Assembly (NCBI GenBank): GCA_964247055.1
Contig: OZ176051.1
Coordinates: forward strand, 682,001-746,000
Reading direction: 5' to 3'
Source of the DNA: Paragordius varius
Taxonomy: Eukaryota; Nematomorpha
Length of the DNA stretch: 64,000 nt
Below the pieces are notes generated by a model, which worked only from the letters and a program-made list of their open reading frames with translations, did no database searches and was not told where the DNA came from. Positions 14,142 to 27,140 of this stretch are shown one piece after another. Every line of letters begins with the position of its first letter. Within the stretch, counting starts at the first letter, position 1. Position numbers and translations under genes: made by a program.

Positions 14142-15936
14142 TCGCATCAATACTCAAGTTATACTTTGTCCTTAAAAATCGGATATTCGTCACCGGTGAA
14201 CAAAATTATTTTTTATACATTCTCTTAGTAAGACTACATCAAAATATAGAGATAGTTTGGCAAACTGTTTCATATCCGATTTTTACAACGATACTTTAAA
14301 AATTAATGTATAAAACTAGTCGCATCAATACTCAAGTTAAACTTTGTCCTTAAAAATCGAATATTGGTCACCGGTGAACAAAATTATTTTTTATACATTC
14401 TCTTAGTAAGACTACATCAAAATATAGAGATAGTTTGACAAACTCTTTCATAGCCGATTTTTACAACGATACTGTAAAAATTAATGTATAAAACTAGTCG
14501 CATCAATACTCAAGTTAAACTTTGTCCTTAAAAATCGGATATGGGTCACCGGTGAACAAAATTATTTTTTATACATTCTCTTAGCAAGACTACATCAAAA
14601 TATAGAGATAGTTTGACAAACTCTTTCATATCCGATTTTTACAACGATACTTTAAAAATTAATGTGTTGAACTAGTCGCATCAATACTCAAGTTATACTT
14701 TGTCCTTAAAAATCTGATATTCGTCACCGGTGAACAAAATTATTTTTTATACATTCTCTTAGTAAGACTACATCAAAATATAGAGATAGTTTGACAAACT
14801 CTTTCATATCCGATTTTTACAACGATACTTTAACAATTATGGTATTAAACCAGTCGCATCAATACTCAAGTTAAACTTTGTCCTTAAAAATCGGATATTG
14901 GTCACCGGTGAACAACATTATTTTTTATACATTCTCTTAGTAAGACTACATCAAAATATAGAGATAGTTTGACAAACTCTTTCATATCCGATTTTTACAA
15001 CGATACTTTAAAAATTATGGTATTAAACCAGTCGCATCAATACTCAAGTTAAACTTTGTCCTTAAAAATCGGATATTGGTCACCGGTGAACAAAATTATT
15101 TTTTATACATTCTCTTAGTAAGACTACATCAAAATATAGAGATAGTTTGACAAACTCTTTCATATCCGATTTTTACAACGATACTTTAAAAATTATGGTA
15201 TTAAACTAGTCGCATCAATACACAAGTTAAACTTTTTCCTTAAAAATCGGATATTGGTCACCGGTGAACAAAATTATTTTTTATACATTCTCTTAGTAAG
15301 ACTACATCAAAATATAGAGATAGTTTGACAAACTCTTTCATATCCGATTTTTACAACGATACTTTAAAAATTATGGTATTAAACCATATGCATCAATACT
15401 CAAGTTAAACTTTGTCCTTAAAAATCGGATATTGGTCACCGGTGAACAAAATAATTTTTTATACATTCTCTTAGTAAGACTACATCAAAATATAGAGATA
15501 ATTTGACAAACTCTTTCATATCCGATTTTTACAACGATACTTTAAAAATTATGGTATTAAACCTGTCGCATCAATACTCAAGTTAAACTTTGTCCTTAAA
15601 AATCAGATATTGATCACCGGTGAACAAAATAATTTTTTATACATTCTCTTAGTAAGACTACATATAAAAATATAGAGATAGTTTGACAAACTCTTTCATA
15701 TCCGATTTTTACAACGATACTTTAAAAATTATGGTATTAAACCATATGCATCAATACTCAAGTTAAACTTTGTCCTTAAAAATCGGATATTGGTCACCGG
15801 TGAACAAAATTATTTTTTATACATTCTCTTAGTAAGACTACATCAAAATATAGAGATAATTTGACAAACTCTTTCATATCCGATTTTTACAACGATACTT
15901 TAAAAATTAATGTATAAAACTAGGCGTATCAATTAA
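14142..15936 (+). repeat. 1795-bp ten-monomer unit, copy 1
   Basis: This unit is followed directly by a near-identical copy. Paired markers are CTTTCATAGCCG (14448 region), GGATATGGGTCACC, TTAGCAAGAC, CTTTAACAATTATGG and AATACACAAGTTAAAC. The break at 14142 is where copy 2's homology begins; the sequence just upstream has the TGTGTTAAACTAG junction while copy 2 is preceded by a long-monomer junction. Confidence 0.9.
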
Positions 15937-17731
15937 TCGCATCAATACTCAAGTTATACTTTGTCCTTAAAAATCGGATATTCGTCACCGGTGAACAAAA
16001 TTATTTTTTATACATTCTCTTAGTAAGACTACATCAAAATATAGAGATAGTTTGGCAAACTGTTTCATATCCGATTTTTACAACGATACTTTAAAAATTA
16101 ATGTATAAAACTAGTCGCATCAATACTCAAGTTAAACTTTGTCCTTAAAAATCGAATATTGGTCACCGGTGAACAAAATTATTTTTTATACATTCTCTTA
16201 GTAAGACTACATCAAAATATAGAGATAGTTTGACAAACTCTTTCATAGCCGATTTTTACAACGATACTGTAAAAATTAATGTATAAAACTAGTCGCATCA
16301 ATACTCAAGTTAAACTTTGTCCTTAAAAATCGGATATGGGTCACCGGTGAACAAAATTATTTTTTATACATTCTCTTAGCAAGACTACATCAAAATATAG
16401 AGATAGTTTGACAAACTCTTTCATATCCGATTTTTACAACGATACTTTAAAAATTAATGTGTTGAACTAGTCGCATCAATACTCAAGTTATACTTTGTCC
16501 TTAAAAATCTGATATTCGTCACCGGTGAACAAAATTATTTTTTATACATTCTCTTAGTAAGACTACATCAAAATATAGAGATAGTTTGACAAACTCTTTC
16601 ATATCCGATTTTTACAACGATACTTTAACAATTATGGTATTAAACCAGTCGCATCAATACTCAAGTTAAACTTTGTCCTTAAAAATCGGATATTGGTCAC
16701 CGGTGAACAACATTATTTTTTATACATTCTCTTAGTAAGACTACATCAAAATATAGAGATAGTTTGACAAACTCTTTCATATCCGATTTTTACAACGATA
16801 CTTTAAAAATTATGGTATTAAACCAGTCGCATCAATACTCAAGTTAAACTTTGTCCTTAAAAATCGGATATTGGTCACCGGTGAACAAAATTATTTTTTA
16901 TACATTCTCTTAGTAAGACTACATCAAAATATAGACATAGTTTGACAAACTCTTTCATATCCGATTTTTACAACGATACTTTAAAAATTATGGTATTAAA
17001 CTAGTCGCATCAATACACAAGTTAAACTTTTTCCTTAAAAATCGGATATTGGTCACCGGTGAACAAAATTATTTTTTATACATTCTCTTAGTAAGACTAC
17101 ATCAAAATATAGAGATAGTTTGACAAACTCTTTCATATCCGATTTTTACAACGATACTTTAAAAATTATGGTATTAAACCATATGCATCAATACTCAAGT
17201 TAAACTTTGTCCTTAAAAATCGGATATTGGTCACCGGTGAACAAAATAATTTTTTATACATTCTCTTAGTAAGACTACATCAAAATATAGAGATAATTTG
17301 ACAAACTCTTTCATATCCGATTTTTACAACGATACTTTAAAAATTATGGTATTAAACCTGTCGCATCAATACTCAAGTTAAACTTTGTCCTTAAAAATCA
17401 GATATTGATCACCGGTGAACAAAATAATTTTTTATACATTCTCTTAGTAAGACTACATATAAAAATATAGAGATAGTTTGACAAACTCTTTCATATCCGA
17501 TTTTTACAACGATACTTTAAAAATTATGGTATTAAACCATATGCATCAATACTCAAGTTAAACTTTGTCCTTAAAAATCGGATATTGGTCACCGGTGAAC
17601 AAAATTATTTTTTATACATTCTCTTAGTAAGACTACATCAAAATATAGAGATAATTTGACAAACTCTTTCATATCCGATTTTTACAACGATACTTTAAAA
17701 ATTAATGTATAAAACTAGGCGTATCAATTAA
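15937..17731 (+). repeat. 1795-bp ten-monomer unit, copy 2
   Basis: Every diagnostic variant of copy 1 recurs 1795 bp later: CTTTCATAGCCG at 14448 and 16243, TAACAATTATGG at 14831 and 16626. I noticed only isolated differences such as TATAGACATAG near 16932. The near-identity of 1.8 kb marks this as one of the younger duplications here. The next monomer at 17736 reverts to a common type, closing the repeat. Confidence 0.9.
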
Positions 17732-19719
17732 TCGCATCAATACTCAAGTTAAACTTTGTCCTTAAAAATCGGATATTGGTCACCGGTGAACAAAATTATT
17801 TTTTATACATTCTCTTAGTAAGACTACATCAAAATATAGAGATAGTTTGGCAAACTGTTTCATATCCGATTTTTACAACGATACTTTAAAAATTAATGTA
17901 TAAAACTAGTCGTATCAATAAATCGCATCAATACTCAAGTTAAACTTTCTCCTTAAAAATCGGATATTGATCACCGGTGAACAAAATTATTTTTTATACA
18001 TTCTCTTAGTAGGACTACATCAAAATATAGACATACTTTGGCAAACTCTTTCATATCCGATTTTTACAACGATACTTTAAAAATTATCGTATTAAACCAG
18101 TCGCATCAATACTCAAGTTAAACTTTGTCGTTAAAAATCAGATATTGGTCACCGGTGAACAAAATAATTTTTTACACATTCTCTTAGTAAGACTACATAT
18201 AAAAATATAGAGATAGTTTGACAAACTCTTTCATATCCGATTTTTACAACGATACTTTAAAAATTATGGTATTAAACCATATGCATCAATACTCAAGTTA
18301 AACTTTGTATATAAAAATCGGATATTTATCACCGGTGAACAAAATTATTTTTTATACATTCTCTTAGTAAGACTACATCAAAATATAGAGATAGTTTGAC
18401 AAACTCTTTCATATCCGATTTTTACAAAGATACTTTAAAAATTATGGTATTAAACCAGTCGCATCAATACTCAAGTTAAACTTTGTCCTTAAAAATCGGA
18501 TATTGGTCACCGGTGAACAAAACTATTTTTTTTACATTCTCTTAGTAAGACTACATCAAAATATAGAGATTATTTGACAAACTCTTTCATATCCGATTTT
18601 TACAACGATACTTTAAAAATTAATGTATAAAACTAGTCGCATCAATACTCAAGTTAAATTGTCCTTAAAAATCGGATATTGGTCACCGGTGAACAAAATT
18701 ATATTTTATATATTCTCTTAGAAAGACTACATCAAAATATAGAGATAATTTGACAAACTCTTTCATATCCGATTTTTACAACGATAATTTAAAAATTAAT
18801 GTATAAAACTAGGCGTATCAATTAATCGCATCAATACTCAAGTTAAACTTTGTGCTTAAAAATCGAATATTGGTCACCGGTGAACAAAATTATTTTTTAT
18901 ACATTCTCTTAGTAAGACTACATCAAAATATAGAAATAGTTTGACAAACTCTTTCTTATCCGATTTTTGCAACGATACTTTAAAAATTAATGTATTAAAG
19001 TAGTCGCATCAATACTCAAGCTAAAACATTGTCCTTAAAAATCGGATATTGGTCACCGGTGAACAAAACTATTTTTTATACCGCCTCTTAGTAAGACTAC
19101 ATCAAAATATAGAGATAGTTTGACAAACTCTTTCATATCCGATTTTTACAACGATACTTTAAAAATTAATGTATAAAACTAGTCGTATAAATAAATCGCA
19201 TCATTACTCAAGTTAAACTTTCTCCTTAAAAATCGGATATTGGTCACCGGTGAACAAAATTATTTTTTATACATTCTCTTAGTAAGACTACATCAAAATA
19301 TAGAGATAGTTTGACAAACTCTTTCATATCCGATTTTTACAACGATACTTTAAAAATTAATGTATAAAACTAGTCGTATCAATAAATCGCATCAATACTC
19401 AAGTTAAACTTTCTCCTTAAAAATCGGATATTGATCACCGGTGAACAAAATTATTTTTTATTCATTCTCTTAGTAGAATACATCAAAATATAGAGATAGT
19501 TTGGCAAACTCTTTCATATCCGATTTTTACAACGATACTTTAAAAATTATGGTATTAAACCAGTCGCATCAATACTCAAGTTAAACTTTGTCCTTAAAAA
19601 TCAGATATTGGTCACCGGTGAACAAAATAACTTTTTATACATTCTCTTAGTAAGACTACATATAAAAATATAGAGATAGTTTGACAAACTCTTTCATATC
19701 CGATTTTTACGACGATACT
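17732..19719 (+). repeat. Mixed zone containing a copy of the 8-kb marker series
   Basis: No gene. From about 18300 to 19020 the order ATATTTATCACC, TACAAAGATAC, GATTATTTGAC, TTAAATTGTCC, GATAATTTAAAA, TTTTTGCAACG and TTAAAGTAGTCGC matches 7990-8720; TAAATTGTCC lies at 8351 and 18655 (offset 10304). Related but non-identical series, without the TTAAATTGTCC deletion, occur near 25.5, 30.8, 32.1 and 33.4 kb. The left part holds one-off variants such as ATAGACATACTTTGG (18027) and TTGTATATAAAAATC (18306). Confidence 0.83.
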
Positions 19720-21907
19720 TTAAAAATTATGGTATTAAACCAGTCGCATCAATACTCAAGTTAAACTTTCTCCTTAAAAATCGGATATTGGTCACCGGTG
19801 AACAAAATTATTTTTTATACATTCTCTTAGTAAGACTACATCAAAATATAGAGATAGTTTGACAAACTCTTTCATATCCGATTTTTACAACGATACTTTA
19901 AAAATTAATGTATAAAAGTAGTCGCATCAATACTCAAGTTAAACTTTGTCCTTAAAAATCGGATATTGGTCACCGGTGAACAAAATTATTTTTTATACAT
20001 TCTCTTAGTAAGACTACATCAAAATATAGAGATAATTTAACAAACTCTTTCATATCCGATTTTTACAACGATACTTTAAAAATTAATGTATAAAACTAGG
20101 CGTATCAATAAATCGCATCAATACTCAAGTTAAACTTTCTCCTTAAAAATCGGATATTGGTCACCGGTGAACAAAATTATTTTTTATACATTCTCTTAGT
20201 AGGACTACATCAAAATATAGAGATAGTTTGACAAACTCTTTCATATCCGATTTTTACAACGATACTTTAAAAATTATGGTATTAAACCAGTCGCATCAAT
20301 ACTCAAGTTAAACTTTGTCCTTAAAAATCGGATATTGGTCACCGGTGAACAAAATTATTTTTTATACATTCTCTTAGTAAGACTACATCAAAATATAGAG
20401 ATAGTTTGACAAACTCTTTCATATCCGATTTTTACAACGATACTTTAAAAATTAATGTATAAAACTAGTCGTATCAATAAATCGCATCAATACTCAAGTT
20501 AAACTTTCTCGTTAAAAATCGGATATTGATCACCGGTGAACAATTATACATTCTCTTAGTAGGACTACATCAAAATATAGAGATAGTTTGGCAAACTCTT
20601 TCATATCCGATTTTTACAACGATACTTTAAAAATTATGGTATTAAACCAGTCGCATCAATACTCAAGTTGAACTTTGTCCTTAAAAATCGGATATTGGTC
20701 ACCGGTGAACAAAACTATTTTTTTTACATTCTCTTAGTAAGACTACATCAAAATATAGAGATTATTAGACAAACTCTTTCATATCCGATTCAACGATACT
20801 TTAAAAATTAATGTATAAAACTAGTCGCATCAATACTCAAGTTAAACTTTGTCCTTAAAAATCGCATTGTTCACCGGTGAACAAAATTATTTTTTATACA
20901 TTCTCTTAGTAAGACTACATCAAAATATAGAGATAATTTGACAAACTCTTTCATATCCGATTTTTACAACGATACTTTAAAAATTAATGTATAAAACTAG
21001 GCGTATCAATTAATCGCATCAATACTCAAGTTAAACTTTGTCCTTAAAAATCGGATATTGGTCACCGGTGAACAAAATTATTTTTTATACATTCTCTTAG
21101 TAGGACTACATCAAAAAATAGAGATAGTTTGGCAAACTGTTTCATATCCGATTTTTACAACGATACTTTAAAAATTAATGTATAAAACTAGTCGTATCAA
21201 TAAATCGCATCAATACTCAAGTTAAACTTTCTCCTTAAAAATCGGATATTGATCACCGGTGAACAAAATTATTTTTTATACATTCTCTTAGTAGGACTAC
21301 ATCAAAATATAGAGATAGTTTGGCAAACTCTTTCATATCCGATTTTTACAACGATACTTTAAAAATTATGGTATTAAACCAGTCGCATCAATACTCAAGT
21401 TAAACTTTGTCGTTAAAAATCAGATATTGGTCACCGGTGAACAAAATAATTTTTTACACATTCTCTTAGTAAGACTACATATAAAAATATAGAGATAGTT
21501 TGACAAACTCTTTCATATCCGATTTTTACAACGATACTTTAAAAATTATGGTATTAAACCATATGCATCAATACTCAAGTTAAACTTTGTCCTTAAAAAT
21601 CGGATATTGGTCACCGGTGAACAAAATTATTTTTTATACATTCTCTTAGTAAGACTACATCAAAATATAGAGATAGTTTGACAAACTCTTTCATATCCGA
21701 TTTTTACAACGATAATTTAAAAATTAATATATAAAACTAGGCGTATCAATAAATCGCATCAATACTCAAGTTAAACTTTCTCCTTAAAAATCGGATATTG
21801 GTCACCGGTGAACAAAATTATTTTTTATACATTCTCTTAGTAGGACTACATCAAAATATAGAGATAGTTTGACAAACTCTTTCATATCCGATTTTTACAA
21901 CGATACT
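19720..21907 (+). repeat. 2188-bp twelve-monomer unit, copy 1
   Basis: Paired with the next 2188 bp by four rare markers: TAAAAGTAGTCGC, a 9-bp deletion giving GTGAACAATTATAC (CAATTATACA at 20541), CCGATTCAACG (four bases missing from the right inverted-repeat arm, 20788 region), and AAATCGCATTGTTCACC (20860 region). The left edge is set where CATATAAAAATATAG here is opposed by CATCAAAATATAG in the other copy. Confidence 0.9.
20541..20550 (+). other. 9-bp deletion after the palindrome, first of eight copies
   Basis: GTGAACAATTATACATTC replaces the usual form with the T-rich run, nine bases shorter. Further copies start at 22729, 24370, 27480, 29673, 35808, 38371 and 39278. All follow the TTGATCACC variant, so they descend from one event and track the spread of the middle-zone multimers between 20 and 39 kb. 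Confidence 0.9.
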
Positions 21908-24095
21908 TTAAAAATTATGGTATTAAACCAGTCGCATCAATACTCAAGTTAAACTTTCTCCTTAAAAATCGGATATTGGTCACCGGTGAACAAAATTATT
22001 TTTTATACATTCTCTTAGTAAGACTACATCAAAATATAGAGATAGTTTGACAAACTCTTTCATATCCGATTTTTACAACGATACTTTAAAAATTAATGTA
22101 TAAAAGTAGTCGCATCAATACTCAAGTTAAACTTTGTCCTTAAAAATCGGATATTGGTCACCGGTGAACAAAATTATTTTTTATACATTCTCTTAGTAAG
22201 ACTACATCAAAATATAGAGATAATTTAACAAACTCTTTCATATCCGATTTTTACAACGATACTTTAAAAATTAATGTATAAAACTAGGCGTATCAATAAA
22301 TCGCATCAATACTCAAGTTAAACTTTCTCCTTAAAAATCGGATATTGGTCACCGGTGAACAAAATTATTTTTTATACATTCTCTTAGTAGGACTACATCA
22401 AAATATAGAGATAGTTTGACAAACTCTTTCATATCCGATTTTTACAACGATACTTTAAAAATTATGGTATTAAACCAGTCGCATCAATACTCAAGTTAAA
22501 CTTTGTCCTTAAAAATCGGATATTGGTCACCGGTGAACAAAATTATTTTTTATACATTCTCTTAGTAAGACTACATCAAAATATAGAGATAGTTTGACAA
22601 ACTCTTTCATATCCGATTTTTACAACGATACTTTAAAAATTAATGTATAAAACTAGTCGTATCAATAAATCGCATCAATACTCAAGTTAAACTTTCTCGT
22701 TAAAAATCGGATATTGATCACCGGTGAACAATTATACATTCTCTTAGTAGGACTACATCAAAATATAGAGATAGTTTGGCAAACTCTTTCATATCCGATT
22801 TTTACAACGATACTTTAAAAATTATGGTATTAAACCAGTCGCATCAATACTCAAGTTGAACTTTGTCCTTAAAAATCGGATATTGGTCACCGGTGAACAA
22901 AACTATTTTTTTTACATTCTCTTAGTAAGACTACATCAAAATATAGAGATTATTAGACAAACTCTTTCATATCCGATTCAACGATACTTTAAAAATTAAT
23001 GTATAAAACTAGTCGCATCAATACTCAAGTTAAACTTTGTCCTTAAAAATCGCATTGTTCACCGGTGAACAAAATTATTTTTTATACATTCTCTTAGTAA
23101 GACTACATCAAAATATAGAGATAATTTGACAAACTCTTTCATATCCGATTTTTACAACGATACTTTAAAAATTAATGTATAAAACTAGGCGTATCAATTA
23201 ATCGCATCAATACTCAAGTTAAACTTTGTCCTTAAAAATCGGATATTGGTCACCGGTGAACAAAATTATTTTTTATACATTCTCTTAGTAGGACTACATC
23301 AAAAAATAGAGATAGTTTGGCAAACTGTTTCATATCCGATTTTTACAACGATACTTTAAAAATTAATGTATAAAACTAGTCGTATCAATAAATCGCATCA
23401 ATACTCAAGTTAAACTTTCTCCTTAAAAATCGGATATTGATCACCGGTGAACAAAATTATTTTTTATACATTCTCTTAGTAGGACTACATCAAAATATAG
23501 AGATAGTTTGGCAAACTCTTTCATATCCGATTTTTACAACGATACTTTAAAAATTATGGTATTAAACCAGTCGCATCAATACTCAAGTTAAACTTTGTCG
23601 TTAAAAATCAGATATTGGTCACCGGTGAACAAAATAATTTTTTACACATTCTCTTAGTAAGACTACATATAAAAATATAGAGATAGTTTGACAAACTCTT
23701 TCATATCCGATTTTTACAACGATACTTTAAAAATTATGGTATTAAACCATATGCATCAATACTCAAGTTAAACTTTGTCCTTAAAAATCGGATATTGGTC
23801 ACCGGTGAACAAAATTATTTTTTATACATTCTCTTAGTAAGACTACATCAAAATATAGAGATAGTTTGACAAACTCTTTCATATCCGATTTTTACAACGA
23901 TAATTTAAAAATTAATATATAAAACTAGGCGTATCAATAAATCGCATCAATACTCAAGTTAAACTTTCTCCTTAAAAATCGGATATTGGTCACCGGTGAA
24001 CAAAATTATTTTTTATACATTCTCTTAGTAGGACTACATCAAAATATAGAGATAGTTTGACAAACTCTTTCATATCCGATTTTTACAACGATACT
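21908..24095 (+). repeat. 2188-bp twelve-monomer unit, copy 2
   Basis: All markers of copy 1 recur exactly 2188 bp later, including the 9-bp deletion at 22729 and CCGATTCAACG at 22976. The copies are nearly identical, so the duplication is recent. A third, shorter relative follows: the same 9-bp deletion appears at 24370, only 1641 bp further on, so three monomers are missing from that copy. Confidence 0.9.
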
Positions 24096-25734
24096 TTAAA
24101 AATTATGGTATTAAACCAGTCGCATCAATACTCAAGTTAAACTTTGTCCTTAAAAATCGGATATTGGTCACCGGTGAACAAAATTATTTTTTATACATTC
24201 TCTTAGTAAGACTACATCAAAATATAGAGATAGTTTGACAAACTCTTTCATATCCGATTTTTACAACGATACTTTAAAAATTAATGTATAAAACTAGTCG
24301 TATCAATAAATCGCATCAATACTCAAGTTAAACTTTCTCCTTAAAAATCGGATATTGATCACCGGTGAACAATTATACATTCTCTTAGTAGGACTACATC
24401 AAAATATAGAGATAGTTTGGCAAACTCTTTCATATCCGATTTTTACAACGATACTTTAAAAATTATGGTATTAAACCTCGCATCAATACTCAAGTTGAAC
24501 TTTGTCCTTAAAAATCGGATATTGGTCACCGGTGAACAAAACTATTTTTTTTACATTCTCTTAGTAAGACTACATCAAAATATAGAGATTATTAGACAAA
24601 CTCTTTCATATCCGATTTTTACAACGATACTTTAAAAATTAATGTATAAAACTAGTCGCATCAATACTCAAGTTAAACTTTGTCCTTAAAAATCGAATAT
24701 TGGTCACCGGTGAACAAAATTATTTTTTATACATTCTCTTAGTAAGACTACATCAAAATATAGAGATAATTTGACAAACTCTTTCATATCCGATTTTTAC
24801 AACGATACTTTAAAAATTAATGTATAAAACTAGGCGTATCAATTAATCGCATCAATACTCAAGTTAAACTTTGTCCTTAAAAATCGGATATTGGTCACCG
24901 GTGAACAAAATTATTTTTTATACATTCTCTTAGTAGGACTACATCAAAATATAGAGATAGTTTGGCAAACTGTTTCATATCCGATTTTTACAACGATACT
25001 TTAAAAATTAATGTATAAAACTAGTCGTATCAATGAATCGCATCAATACTCAAGTTAAACTTTCTCCTTAAAAATCGGATATTGATCACCGGTGAACAAA
25101 ATTATTTTTTATACATTCTCTTAGTAGGACTACATCAAAATATAGAGATAGTTTGGCAAACTCTTTCATATCCGATTTTTACAACGATACTTTAAAAATT
25201 ATGGTATTAAACCAGTCGCATCAATACTCAAGTTAAACTTTGTCGTTAAAAATCAGATATTGGTCACCGGTGAACAAAATAATTTTTTACACATTCTCTT
25301 AGTAAGACTACATATAAAAATATAGAGATAGTTTGACAAACTCTTTCATATCCGATTTTTACAACGATACTTTAAAAATTATGGTATTAAACCATATGCA
25401 TCAATACTCAAGTTAAACTTTGTCCTTAAAAATCGGATATTGGTCACCGGTGAACAAAATTATTTTTTATACATTCTCTTAGTAAGACTACATCAAAATA
25501 TAGAGATAGTTTGACAAACTCTTTCATATCCGATTTTTACAAAGATACTTTAAAAATTATGGTATTAAACCAGTCGCATCAATACTCAAGTTAAACTTTG
25601 TCCTTAAAAATCGGATATTGGTCACCGGTGAACAAAACTATTTTTTTTACATTCTCTTAGTAAGACTACATCAAAATATAGAGATTATTTGACAAACTCT
25701 TTCATATCCGATTTTTACAACGATACTTTAAAAA
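24096..25734 (+). repeat. Partial, diverged third relative of the 2188-bp unit
   Basis: This stretch follows the order of the preceding unit from its middle onward but lacks two of its markers: the right-arm deletion and the GCATTGTTC change are absent. It has its own marker, TTAAACCTCGC (two bases lost near 24477). It therefore derives from an earlier state of the unit, or was partly converted. The TTAAACCTCGC monomer recurs at 27587 and 29780. An open frame of 72 codons at 24417-24635 results from these indels and is not a gene. Confidence 0.8.
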
Positions 25735-27140
25735 TTAATGTATAAAACTAGTCGCATCAATACTCAAGTTAAACTTTGTCCTTAAAAATCGGATATTGGT
25801 CACCGGTGAACAAAATTATATTTTATACATTCTCTTAGTAAGACTACATCAAAATATAGAGATAATTTGACAAACTCTTTCATATCCGATTTTTACAACA
25901 ATAATTTAAAAATTAATGTATAAAACTAGGCGTATCAATTAATCGCATCAATACTCAAGTTAAACTTTGTGCTTAAAAATCGATTATTGGTCACCGGTGA
26001 ACAAAATTATTTTTTATACATTCTCTTAGTAAGACTACATCAAAATATAGAAATAGTTTGACAAACTCTTTCATATCCGATTTTTGCAACGATACTTTAA
26101 AAATTAATGTATTAAAGTAGTCGCATCAATACTCAAGCTAAAACATTGTCCTTAAAAATCGGATATTGGTCACCGGTGAACAAAACTATTTTTTATACCG
26201 TCTCTTAGTAAGACTACATCAAAATATAGAGATAGTTTGACAAACTCTTTCATATCCGATTTTTACAACGATACTTTAAAAATTAATGTATAAAACTAGT
26301 CGTATAAATAAATCGCATCATTACTCAAGTTAAACTTTCTCCTTAAAAATCGGATATTGGTCACCGGTGAACAAAATTATTTTTTATACATTCTCTTAGT
26401 AAGACTACATCAAAATATAGAGATAGTTTGACAAACTCTTTCATATCCGATTTTTACAACGATACTTTAAAAATTAATGTATAAAACTAGTCGCATCAAT
26501 ACTCAAGTTAAACTTTGTCCTTAAAAATCGGATATTGGTCACCGGTGAACAAAATTATATTTTATACATTCTCTTAGTAAGACTACATCAAAATATAGAG
26601 ATAATTTGACAAACTCTTTCATATCCGATTTTTACAACAATAATTTAAAAATTAATGTATAAAACTAGGCGTATCAATTAATCGCATCAATACTCAAGTT
26701 AAACTTTGTGCTTAAAAATCGATTATTGGTCACCGGTGAACAAAATTATTTTTTATACATTCTCTTAGTAAGACTACATCAAAATATAGAAATAGTTTGA
26801 CAAACTCTTTCATATCCGATTTTTGCAACGATACTTTAAAAATTAATGTATTAAAGTAGTCGCATCAATACTCAAGCTAAAACATTGTCCTTAAAAATCG
26901 GATATTGGTCACCGGTGAACAAAACTATTTTTTATACCGTCTCTTAGTAAGACTACATCAAAATATAGAGATAGTTTGACAAACTCTTTCATATCCGATT
27001 TTTACAACGATACTTTAAAAATTAATGTATAAAACTAGTCGTATAAATAAATCGCATCATTACTCAAGTTAAACTTTCTCCTTAAAAATCGGATATTGGT
27101 CACCGGTGAACAAAATTATTTTTTATACATTCTCTTAGTA
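25735..27140 (+). repeat. 739-bp four-monomer tandem duplication, first site
   Basis: CAACAATAATTTAAAA occurs at 25896 and 26635, 739 bp apart. The series that follows (TTGTGCTTAAAA, ATCGATTATTGG, TTTTTGCAACG, TTAAAGTAGTCGC, GCTAAAACATTG, GTCGTATAAATAAATCGC) repeats at the same offset. Two 178- plus two 191-bp monomers plus one base gives 739. The same pair recurs at 33.6-35.0 kb. Confidence 0.88.

Noticed and set aside
24417-24635. 72-codon open frame, also present unchanged at 27527-27745 and 29720-29938
   Set aside because: It crosses more than one monomer of satellite and stays open only because of a two-base loss and other indels in that monomer lineage. Its three identical copies follow the multimer duplication, there is no codon-bias or domain signal, and the same satellite elsewhere is full of stops.
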